Source: Ascoidea asiatica
Lineage: Eukaryota > Ascomycota > Saccharomycetes > Ascoideales > Ascoideaceae
Direction: 5' to 3'
Assembly: GCA_001600695.1 (NCBI GenBank)
Contig: BCKQ01000002.1
Span: 186,001 to 250,000, forward strand
DNA: 64,000 nucleotides
A program made the position numbers and the translations under genes. The notes under the pieces were generated by a model that did not search any database, was not told the origin of the DNA, and saw only the letters and a list, made by a program, of their open reading frames with translations. Within the stretch, counting starts at the first letter, position 1. Each line of letters begins with the position of its first letter. Below, piece by piece: positions 55,393 through 64,000 of the stretch.

Positions 55393-56961
55393 TCTAATGG
55401 TCTCCAGCTGTTCTTAAATATTATGAGAAGGTTGTACTTCTTTCGTTTTCTTTTATATATTTCAATTAACTAAAATAAATTATCTTACGTTATTACCAAT
55501 TTGTAAGTCTGTAGATACAGTACAATAAAAAAAAAATATCAATTTCCGAGGGTTCTTTATTAAACTTACACGTGATTGTATATTTGGAAATACGGTTAAG
55601 TTACTAAGGAAACGCTGGCTGGAAGAAGTTAGGCAGAAAATGGGAAATTGGAAATTGGAAGAAGGAAAAAGAAATTGGGGGAAAATGTGGAGATAGAGAA
55701 AAAACATAATACACCGCAGAATGAAATAACGTTATTGCTGAATTCTATTTCTCACGCTCACGTTGACTTATCCAAAACGGTAATCTTAAATGCGCAAATT
55801 GCGTGGATTGTGTAAGTGGTTATGTCAGTAGGCATCAGCCGGATGATAAAATATATTCCTTTAAGAAATTTGTGCAGAATCAAATTTTTAAGATAAATCG
55901 ACCCACTAAAATCAGCCATTTGAAAAAAAATGTACTACCCTCGCGCACAACAAACGACAATCATTCACATATCGAATATACCCTTATTGTGCTTTTGCGC
56001 TGCTAAGAGCTTTGACTTCTAAGAGCTTACCTAACTTTATTCTGGCTTGGATCAGTAGATCAAGAGTCAGTACTGATAGTACAGTGATCCCGAAAGTTCT
56101 TTTCGAAACATATGAGGGTATAACATATCTGATAACCATAAGCTTCATGATACTCTGCTCCTATTGGAATATTCGCTAATTACTGTGAGTGAAAATTGAC
56201 CTGCAATTTGTGGAACGTCCAAATCTTGCAAAATTTTTTGAAAGCTGGTCCAGTAAAATCTCTGAGTACCAATAAGGTTACTTATAATATTTATTGATCT
56301 TCAGAAAAGAGGAACAATACAAGAATAAGTCACTCTTTAACATCCAACCACCAGTTTGTATTTTTCTTGGTTAAGCTCCGTTAAAATTAAAAACTGCACA
56401 CGGCAGCATTATGTGGTACACCCAATCCGTTTATTGTTTAAAAGGCATATTCATGCATTGAAACTGGAAAAAAATGGCACCAACATTGCGCTGCGCTGAG
56501 GTTAACTTTTGCGCTCAAATTACATTATGTGAATTTATTAGCTTAAGCTATCAAAAAAAATAATCATTTTTTGAGATTTATAAACTCTTACAGTCCAGTT
56601 TAACTCAATTAATTCAGTTTGATTTAATTCAATTTCAATTTATTATTGTTCAAAAATATTGTTCAATTGTATCATTTATTATTGTCATTCAAACCAATAA
56701 ATTAATATTTTAATTTCATTGAATTCTAATAAGTTTCTTCTGGAATCAATTTAAATATAAATTTTATTTCTCTTAATCCATTATTTTTTTTGCTATATAT
56801 CTTTTACATCTTCAATTATAAACCTCTTGTTCTAGGCTTAATTCATTTTTTAATTTTTCTCAAAGTTCGTCTATTCAAAACTCAACGACTATAAATATTC
56901 TTCAATAGAAAACAATTAAAAGTAAATCATCTAATTGTTCATATACATACTATATATTAAT
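55393..56961. other. Long upstream region of the MSN2/4-type gene
   Basis: Bases 55560-56530 are markedly richer in G+C than the neighbouring genes and carry only short, unsupported ORFs. A palindrome TCAGTACTGA lies near 56070. The last 400 bases are an A/T-rich leader. Long upstream regions are common for stress regulators. Confidence 0.5.
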
Positions 56962-59955
56962 ATGAATATAAATTATACTCCATCAAATTTTAAAAATAAT
57001 TTGGATGCAAGTTTTTACTTGAATTCTTCTCAAGATATTACCAACAACAATAGATATGATATCACTAAAACCCCATATCAATATCAAAATTCCAACTTAA
57101 ACAATTTTCAGTTCCAAACTCAATTACCAAACCAATTGCCAATTCATTTTTATAATCAATTTCAAAATCAAGCTTCGATTCCATTCTCAAATAAATTACC
57201 AAATCAATTATTCAACCCATTTCAAAATCAATTCCAGTTACCTTTTAAATCACAAGATCAAAATCAAAATCAAAATCAGTCACCCAACTCTTATTTTAAT
57301 CGAAATTCTAATTTATGTTCAAATGCAAAATCAAATTTTATAAATATTAATCAAAATAACAATGCCCCTCCAATAAATATAAAAACGAATAATACTACTA
57401 ATAGTAGTTTCAATACGAGCACAAACATTAATTCAGCCACGAATTCAAATTGCAATGATAATTTCCCTATTACCTTTAGTAATAACTTTAATTCAAACAT
57501 GGAGAATTGTAATTATAATAATAACTCTAATTCTAATAAAAATCAAAACCAATTTCAAGCTAAAAATCAGAATCCAAATTCAAATTATAATCAATTGTTG
57601 CCTGATAAACTTCCTTCTAATAATGACAATTCCTTAATAAATTCACCCAATATAGATGTCATTGATGGTAAAAGCACATTTGAAGTTTTGGAAAGTTTTG
57701 AAAATTTAGGAACAATAGAAAAAACAGAAGAATTAAATAATTTGGAAGTTTTAGGAGATTTAGAAAATATAGAAAATACACAAAATATTGAAGATTTTGC
57801 AGGCTTGGAAAACTCAAAGATTTTAAGGCCCTTTGAAAGTTCGGACGCTTTCAATTCTTTAAATTCTTTAAATTCTAACTTGTTATCCAATAACTCTCCT
57901 AGTCCAACTTCACTTTCCAATTCCTTTCTTACAAATAACTCAACTTCTCCGAAATCTTCAATCACTTTTGATTCTGAATTATCTTTAATAAATGATTCTC
58001 CTATTAATATAAATCTAAATTTCAATTCAAATTTAAATAAAAATTCTAAAAGTTTACCAAATAATGATTTACTAAATAGTCTCGATAATTTACAACTAAA
58101 TTCCAATATGAGCGCCATTAATCCTGCTAATTCAACAACTACAAATTCTGTAGCAGATATAGTAGACACTGTTACTAGTAATGCTATTAATTCAAATCAT
58201 TCAAGTGATCTAATTTATATTAATGATAATCCTAATATTGTAAACGCTTTGAAATTCACGAAAGATACTAATAATAGAACAATAAGCCCAAAAGTTTTAG
58301 GTGAGTCAACTTATCTTGATAATTATAATTATTTAGAGGAAAGTGATAATATAACTTCTTTCAATGATTCTTTTGATGAACTTGATGAAAAGGAATTTGA
58401 AAATGAAAATGAGCATGAAATTGATATTTATAATACCAGTGATAGTTATAATGATAATGATATAAATTTTAATTATAAATTTGATTTCAAAAGTAATTCT
58501 GCCAACGGTTTCTCGAATATCAATTCAATTTATAACAAAAATTCGATTGAGCATAGTCAAGATAAGATTTATTCTTCTGATCAAGAAAAGAGTAGTTCAA
58601 AAGTTCACAAAAGGTATCAGAATTATCAACATTCACCAAAGTCAAAAACTTTATTTCTCCCATCGGTTTCTAATTCAAAAAAACATTCAAGAAAAAAGTC
58701 TTCTTTTTGGCTTAAAACTGATGTTGATCAAGTTATTTCTGAATGGTATAAAGATCAAAATAATCAAGAACCTTTTGAGATTTTTGAACTTGATGATAAA
58801 CATCATAAAAATGATCAAACTAATAGTAAAAATTTAAATGAAAGTTCAGTTGAGGATAATAATATCAATTTACCTGATCTTAACTTTAGTACAAGTTTTT
58901 GTTTATCAAAATCTGATTTTGATAATCATGATTTTGCAATCATTGATGATATTGAGGATGATTTAAACAATATTTCCAACGTCAATAAAGCAAGATTAGA
59001 TAAAATCAATGAAAACTTTCCTATTGATTCAATAAATAAAGAGGGTGAAACCACTGGTGAAAACGTTAAGATGAGAAAATTTTCAGATCAAAACTCGAAT
59101 TTAAATATATTTTCTAACGGTAATAGAAATAAGAACGAGGATGTGTATGATTCAGGGTTCAAAAGTAAGAATTGGAATGGTTCAAAAGTAATTTCAGAGA
59201 AAATTGAAAGGGCAATGGATAAAATTGAAAAGAAATCATGTCATTTTAAAGAAAGAAGAAATACAATTGTTTGTGGAACATCCGATTTAACCAACAATCT
59301 TTCTGAAATTCAACTGAAAAATTTATGTAAAAAGAAAAAAGCAATTAGAAGAAGAAAAAGAACTAAATCAGAATCCAATATGAATAAAGCAGAATTGCTT
59401 TCTTCATTGTTTATGAAGAGATCACTAAATAATCTAAAGCAGAAATCAAATTCAATTTTAACTGTGGATGAAATTGAAAAAAACCATTATAAATCTAAAT
59501 CTGTTTCTGGATTGTGTTCTGTAGATTTAGAAGCAGTGAATTTAAATAATAATAAAAATCACATTATGAATGAAAGTATAAATAATGAGTATATTAATGC
59601 GAAAAAAGAAGTGGTTATAGATGAACTGAAGAATTCCGATGAAAAGAATTATAAAGCAAATTGTAAGCTTAATGGAAGACATAATAATAATAATAATAAT
59701 AATAATAGTAAGGTTAAGAATATTGATATTAACAATATCAATATGATTTCTACCCAATCAAATAATCCAGAAAAACCATTTCAATGTATTTCATGTGAAA
59801 AGTCATTTAGAAGACAAGAGCATTTAAAAAGGCATTTTAGATCTGTTCATTCAAATGAAAGACCATTTGAATGCTCATATTGTGATAAAAAGTTTAGTAG
59901 AAGTGATAATTTAGCTCAGCACTTAAAGACGCATAGAAAGTCTTTTCAACTTTAG
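56962..59955 (+). CDS. C2H2 zinc-finger stress-response factor, Msn2/Msn4 type
   Basis: A 997-residue protein with two C2H2 fingers at the extreme C-terminus (938-997): [17 protein letters not shown], linker S-V-H-S-N-E-R-P-F, then [17 protein letters not shown]. The contact residues of both fingers match Msn2/Msn4, which bind the stress element AGGGG. The rest is Asn/Ser/Gln-rich with acidic stretches, as in Msn2. Possible PKA sites are S-R-K-K-S-S, E-R-R-N-T and R-T-K-S-E-S, in line with nuclear-entry control of Msn2 by PKA. The ATG at 56962 is used; the frame extends nine codons further only to a TTG. Other yeast factors with similar fingers (Com2, for example) cannot be excluded. Confidence 0.85.
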   Translation: MNINYTPSNFKNNLDASFYLNSSQDITNNNRYDITKTPYQYQNSNLNNFQFQTQLPNQLPIHFYNQFQNQASIPFSNKLPNQLFNPFQNQFQLPFKSQDQNQNQNQSPNSYFNRNSNLCSNAKSNFININQNNNAPPINIKTNNTTNSSFNTSTNINSATNSNCNDNFPITFSNNFNSNMENCNYNNNSNSNKNQNQFQAKNQNPNSNYNQLLPDKLPSNNDNSLINSPNIDVIDGKSTFEVLESFENLGTIEKTEELNNLEVLGDLENIENTQNIEDFAGLENSKILRPFESSDAFNSLNSLNSNLLSNNSPSPTSLSNSFLTNNSTSPKSSITFDSELSLINDSPININLNFNSNLNKNSKSLPNNDLLNSLDNLQLNSNMSAINPANSTTTNSVADIVDTVTSNAINSNHSSDLIYINDNPNIVNALKFTKDTNNRTISPKVLGESTYLDNYNYLEESDNITSFNDSFDELDEKEFENENEHEIDIYNTSDSYNDNDINFNYKFDFKSNSANGFSNINSIYNKNSIEHSQDKIYSSDQEKSSSKVHKRYQNYQHSPKSKTLFLPSVSNSKKHSRKKSSFWLKTDVDQVISEWYKDQNNQEPFEIFELDDKHHKNDQTNSKNLNESSVEDNNINLPDLNFSTSFCLSKSDFDNHDFAIIDDIEDDLNNISNVNKARLDKINENFPIDSINKEGETTGENVKMRKFSDQNSNLNIFSNGNRNKNEDVYDSGFKSKNWNGSKVISEKIERAMDKIEKKSCHFKERRNTIVCGTSDLTNNLSEIQLKNLCKKKKAIRRRKRTKSESNMNKAELLSSLFMKRSLNNLKQKSNSILTVDEIEKNHYKSKSVSGLCSVDLEAVNLNNNKNHIMNESINNEYINAKKEVVIDELKNSDEKNYKANCKLNGRHNNNNNNNNSKVKNIDINNINMISTQSNNPEKPFQCISCEKSFRRQEHLKRHFRSVHSNERPFECSYCDKKFSRSDNLAQHLKTHRKSFQL

Positions 59956-60753
59956 TTTCTTTAAATAATTTTTCATCTCAAAGCTATTAAAAAATAAGAT
60001 TTATTGACTCAAAAAAAAGACTATGTTGTTTACATTAGCTTGATAATATTTTTTCTTTTACAGTTTTCATTATTTTTGTTTCATAATGTGCAGAATGCTT
60101 TTCTGTGATTTATAGCGACTTTTGGACAGATAAATTATTGAAATCTAATAATTTTTCATCATTCTTTTTTTTTATTTTTTTTATTAATTTTTTTTTCTCT
60201 CATACTTTGGTTTCTTTTTGTTTCTTGGTTAATAGTTGTGTGTTCATTATTTTAAGTCTTATATTTTCGGGAATCTCTTTATATTTTTCCTTTTCTTTTT
60301 TTTTCATTCATTCAGTCCTATCTGTTTGGTCTTACGACTCTTAATTGTTATGTTATTATGAATTATGGATATTGATTTTCAGTAGGTCGAAGTGAATTAA
60401 ATAACCTATTCACAAGATGAGAGAGAATATGGCTAGCGTACAATCATAACGACTTGAGTGCCATCCCTTATTACCCGGGGTTCGTTTAGCCCGCAGTGTC
60501 TCGTACCGTTCTCGCGATCTCTTGTCCCCAGTTACAAACAGCCCGGTCGAGAGTGGGCGTGTTTTTCTTAAGTTCTGCCCTTAAATAAAACTGTAGACTG
60601 AAAAAGTCCATTTAAATAGAATACTTAATGCTGCCTTTTCTACTTTTCTTATTACCTTCAATATTTTAGATTTATTCTAGAGAATTATAAGTAATTATTT
60701 GATTAGTTCAAATCCTTGCTATCTTTGCTACAATAATTTTCAATATAATCAAA
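59956..60753. other. ERG9 upstream region
   Basis: A T-rich stretch (60140-60340) is followed by a compact G+C-rich island (60430-60580) about 200-300 bases before the ERG9 start. No TCGTATA sterol element was found by eye. The small T-rich ORF is not called. Confidence 0.5.
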
Positions 60754-62292
60754 ATGGGAAAATTAACAGCTTTGTTATTGCATCCAGTTGAATTGGTTTC
60801 TGTGATTCATTTGTATGTAAAATGCGATCCTTGATTTTGATGTTCAAAATAGAATAGATTAATAGTTTTCTGTATACTAACTAAACAATTATCTTTATCA
60901 TTACAATTACAATTCCTTTGTTTGGAATTACTTTTGCTAGCTTTCCTTTTTTTATTCTTCACCTACAGACTTTATTTCAGAAAATCTTTATTTCCAAGAG
61001 ATGTTCCCAAAGAATCTGAATCTACAAAGCTTTGCTATAAATATTTAAAACAAACATCCAGGTCTTTTAGTGCTGTTATTATGGAATTGCATCCGGAATT
61101 AAGAGATGCTATTATGCTTTTTTATTTAATATTAAGAGCATTGGATACTATTGAAGATGATATGACTATTATTCCTTCAGAGAAAACTCCACTTTTGAGA
61201 ACATTTTATTTAAAATTAGACTTAAAAGATTGGTCTTTTAATGGGAATTCATTAGATGAAAAAGACAGAATTGTTTTAGTTAATTTTGTGAATATTTTAA
61301 ATTGTTTTCATAATTTAAAACCTGAATATCAAAATGTTATAAAAGATATAACAAAAAAAATGGGTAATGGTATGGCTGATTATATTTTAGACAAACAGTT
61401 CAATTTAAATGGTCTTGAAACTTTAAAAGATTATGACCTATATTGTCATTATGTTGCAGGTTTAGTAGGTGAAGGGTTAACAAACTTAATTGTTTTAGCT
61501 AAATTTTCAAATGAATCTCTCAATACTAAAATGGATTTAGCTGAATCCATGGGTTTATTTTTACAGAAAACTAATATTATAAGAGATTTTGAAGAAGATT
61601 TAACTGATGGAAGATCTTTTTGGCCAAAAGAGATTTGGTTCAAATATACTAAAAATTTATCTGATTTCAAAAATCAAAAGAATTTAAAAGCTGCTTTACA
61701 TTGTTCTTCAGATCTAGTTCTAAATTCTTTAAATCATGCAATTGATGTTTTAGATTATTTATCTTTAATTCAAGAACAAACAACTTTCAATTTTTGTGCA
61801 ATTCCTCAAGTAATGGCCATTGCAACTTTAGACCTCATTTATCAAAATCCAAATATTTTCAAAAAAAATATAAAGATTAGAAGAGGAACAACTTGTTATC
61901 TTATCTTAAAATCTAGAACACTAAAAGGTGTGACTGAAATCTTTAGTTATTATGTTAGATCTATTCATCATAAGTCCAAACCGGAAGATCCAAATTACTT
62001 GGAAATTGGTATACTTTGCGGTAAAATAGAGCAATTCATTGAACAAATGTTACCATTGGATAACTTACCAAAACAATTACTTGATTCAGGTTTCGAACCT
62101 CCTCAAACTGAAATATCAAAACAAGTTGAACAAAGATCTAAAAGTGATATAGCAATGTCAGAAATGATCAATAATGAAAAAAGTAAATTATATTTAACTC
62201 TACTTGCAGTCGCTATTGGATGTGCTGCTGTTTGTTCATTTGCAGTTTTTGGTGCTTTTAATAACATAAATATTTTTCACAATGAATTATAA
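60754..62292 (+). CDS. ERG9: Squalene synthase, two exons
   Basis: It joins two farnesyl diphosphates into squalene, the first sterol-committed step, at the ER membrane. Coding exons are 60754-60812 and 60969-62292, giving 460 residues. Exon 1 encodes M-G-K-L-T-A-L-L-L-H-P-V-E-L-V-S-V-I-H, clearly matching yeast Erg9 (M-G-K-L-L-Q-L-A-L-H-P-V-E). Exon 2 joins in frame to L-L-Y-F-R-K-S-L-F. Motifs: T-S-R-S-F-S-A-V-I, D-T-I-E-D-D at 79-84, Y-C-H-Y-V-A-G-L-V-G-E-G-L-T, F-L-Q-K-T-N-I-I-R-D-F-E-E-D, D-G-R-S-F-W-P-K-E-I-W and a C-terminal membrane anchor. An ORF-only reading starts inside the intron and gives a false hydrophobic N-terminus. Confidence 0.95.
60813..60968 (+). other. ERG9 intron (156 bases)
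   Basis: Canonical 5' site GTATGT, branch point TACTAAC at 60875-60881, and acceptor CACCTACAG ending at 60968 after a T-rich tract. The first AG after the branch point, GCTAG at 60939-60940, would shift the frame and is apparently skipped. Confidence 0.9.
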
Positions 62293-62961
62293 TCAAAGAA
62301 TTGAAATTCACTGTTCACAGTTTTTGTTTATAGTTATGCTTTTTGTACTCTTATTTTTTACATATTCTAAATTTTTAAATTCGATATTATTTTAAGCCAT
62401 TATTAAATTATTCAAATCTTTTCACGCTATAATATTAAACTAAAGCATAAGCCCTCTAAAAATGGTTGCCAGATTTTTTTTGGAGTTACTGTATATTCAA
62501 TTTCCCAATTCTAAAATTACAATATCTAATATCCTTAAGCAATAGACTGCATATCTTTTTTTTTCCATTAATTTTTGAAGATTTTGATCAAAAACTAAAA
62601 TAATAGTTGAACCTGAGATACTTTATATTTCTCCCTTCATCCGTTCAAAAAACTAAAAAAATACTAGATAAGAAAATGCATAAAAAGTTTTTAAACAACC
62701 CATAAAACCAAGAAAAAAACCAAAATTTACTTTAACGTTTCGGAGTATTTAAATGAAATTGGCAATTCAAAAATAAAATGTATTAGGTATAAAATATAAA
62801 AGCAAATGAGAAAGCTTAATGATGTTTAAATAAAATTAAAAAAAATACATATCAAATGCAAGGTTTGAGAATTGAAATAAACTTTTTAGTTAAGAGACAA
62901 GGAAATGTATTTGATAAAAAGATGAATGCAAGGAGGATTGAGTGAATGAACACTAAAAAGC
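62293..62961. other. Convergent 3' region between ERG9 and the flocculin-type gene
   Basis: A/T-rich 3' flank of two converging genes with T and A runs; no gene seen. Confidence 0.5.
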
Positions 62962-64000
62962 TTATAGGAATAAAATAGCGGCAATAAAAGGAAGTACACT
63001 ACCAGCAACTTTAATGGCGGCAGCAGCACCTTCACTGACTGTATATGAAGCAGAAATAGAAGCTAAAGCTGTACGACCTTCAGAATCCTTAGATTTGGAA
63101 CTTGTTGTTGAAGCTTCACTGGTAAGCTCAATGATGGTTCCACTACTATAAGAGTCAGTAGTTGAAGTTCCATTATTGTAACTAGCAGAAGAAGTAAAAA
63201 CAGATGATTCCGGAGTATATTCAGCAATTGTACTTTGAGTTGAAGTTTCAGTAGAAACAAGAGGACAGTAAGTAGTATAAACAGTGACTTCACTGTTCTC
63301 ATTTGTTGTGGTGCTATATTGAACACCAGTTGTAACGGCAGTTGGAGAACAGGCATTGTTACTACAAGAGGTGATTGTAACAACAGCAGTACTTTCTGCT
63401 GTTTTAACAGATACAACAGTTGATACAACCGGAGCATAAGTTTTGACAGCGGTTAATGGACAGTAGGTTGTATATTCAGTAGCAGTACCGTGAATGGTTT
63501 TAGTTAAAACAGTGACACCAGTAGTAACAGGGACAGTTGAACATGAATTCTTTCCACATGAAGTAACTGAGACAATGGTTGAAGAAGATGCTTTAACGGT
63601 TGACGTGGATAACAATGATGATGGATAAGTAGCTTCTAAAGATTTTTTAGTTGTTGAAGAAACAGATGATTCAGTTGCAAATTCAGAAACAGTGCTTTGA
63701 GTGGATGTTTCAACAGCAGTTAATGGACAATAGGTAGTGTAAACAGTAACTTCACTATTTTTGTTGGTTGCAGTGCTAACAATTACACCAGTTGTAACTG
63801 CAACAGAGGAGCAAGCATTATTTTTGCATGAGGTAATGGTTACAACAGCGGTACTTTCTGCTGTTTTTGTGGTTACAACTGTTGATATAATTGAAGCATA
63901 TGTTTTAACTGCAGTTAATGGACAATAAGTAGTATATTCAGTAGCAGTACCATGAATGGTTTTTGTTAAAACAGTGACACCAGTAGTTACAGGAACAGTT
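62962..64000 (-). CDS. Flocculin-type GPI-anchored cell-wall protein (3' part)
   Basis: The C-terminal 346 residues of a larger protein whose start lies beyond the right edge; the frame stays open to base 64000. It consists of Thr/Ser-rich repeats of the flocculin type, each with T-S-C-x-x-N-x-C-S, then V-T-T-G-V and T-x-Y-T-T-Y-C-P-L. Two unlike modules alternate, and the pair repeats with a 462-base (154-residue) period. After the repeats come a Ser/Thr stalk and a hydrophobic C-terminus (V-L-P-F-I-A-A-I-L-F-L) typical of GPI attachment. Such proteins act as adhesins or wall structural proteins; the ligand-binding N-terminal domain is not in the window. Confidence 0.9.
   Translation of the reverse strand, partial: TVPVTTGVTVLTKTIHGTATEYTTYCPLTAVKTYASIISTVVTTKTAESTAVVTITSCKNNACSSVAVTTGVIVSTATNKNSEVTVYTTYCPLTAVETSTQSTVSEFATESSVSSTTKKSLEATYPSSLLSTSTVKASSSTIVSVTSCGKNSCSTVPVTTGVTVLTKTIHGTATEYTTYCPLTAVKTYAPVVSTVVSVKTAESTAVVTITSCSNNACSPTAVTTGVQYSTTTNENSEVTVYTTYCPLVSTETSTQSTIAEYTPESSVFTSSASYNNGTSTTDSYSSGTIIELTSEASTTSSKSKDSEGRTALASISASYTVSEGAAAAIKVAGSVLPFIAAILFL
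63077..64000 (-). repeat. 462-bp tandem repeat in the adhesin gene
   Basis: The DNA just before 64000 matches that just before 63538 closely, an offset of 462 bases, which keeps the frame. Two copies, the left one partly diverged, are visible; more may lie outside. The left boundary is approximate. Confidence 0.75.

Noticed and set aside
56050-56100. Imperfect hairpin around TCAGTACTGA that looked tRNA-like
   Set aside because: Arms do not pair beyond the 10-base palindrome and flanking GGATCA/TGATCC; no tRNA A or B box.
60922-60968. Hydrophobic N-terminal extension of the ERG9 open frame
   Set aside because: It begins with TTG, lies inside the intron and is unlike squalene synthases; the spliced exon at 60754 gives the family N-terminus.

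Overview
The window is a piece of a very AT-rich budding-yeast (Saccharomycotina) nuclear genome. Most protein-coding genes are intronless and closely packed, and nearly all recognisable ones have a clear Saccharomyces cerevisiae counterpart. The two introns found have yeast-type signals (TACTAAC branch points, short first exons). Coding regions are rich in Asn, Lys, Ile and Ser and full of AAT-repeat poly-Asn tracts. One 100-base assembly gap lies inside such a tract. The species cannot be named from sequence alone. CTG codons are too rare and poorly placed to decide between the standard and CUG-reassigned codes.

Layout, left to right (+ or - strand): a likely kinetochore Fta4/Nkp1-like protein (+), PEX2 (-), an unrecognised protein with an internally duplicated domain (+), ARO2 (-), VMA2 (+), an Smr-domain protein (+), a large Ser/Asn-rich protein (-), PTC4 (-), a decayed gene inside a segment bounded by an inverted repeat (17.8-20.2 kb), a multi-pass membrane protein broken by an in-frame stop (+), ERG4 (+), TFC1 (-), MRPL36 (+), DCD1 (-), SDH8 (+), ECM25 (-), TRM82 (-), GCV2 (+), STM1 with one intron (-), CBP6 (+), MUD1 (-), a small secreted GPI-type protein (-), RLF2/CAC1 (+), a pogo-transposase-derived protein (-), a UBX protein (+), an MSN2/MSN4-type zinc-finger factor (+), ERG9 with one intron (+), and the 3' part of a flocculin-type cell-wall protein running off the right edge (-).

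The genes do not form one pathway, as expected for a yeast chromosome. Functional groups recur: sterol synthesis (ERG9, ERG4), mitochondrial function (MRPL36, CBP6, SDH8, GCV2), cell surface (flocculin, small GPI protein, ECM25), RNA and translation (MUD1, TRM82, STM1, TFC1), peroxisome and vacuole (PEX2, VMA2), and chromatin (RLF2, the kinetochore candidate). No tRNA, rRNA or intact transposon was seen.

Most notable points: an ERG9 5' exon and intron that an ORF-only reading misses, with a skipped out-of-frame AG; a nonsense codon in a Gln-Asn repeat followed by 105 more open codons; a 2.4-kb segment with 47-bp inverted ends and 21-bp flanking direct repeats around a decayed gene; a domesticated pogo-like DDE protein; a two-copy domain protein in which each copy is split by poly-Asn at the same place; an altered active-site neighbourhood in the glycine decarboxylase; and islands of higher G+C in promoters, the reverse of the usual coding/non-coding contrast.
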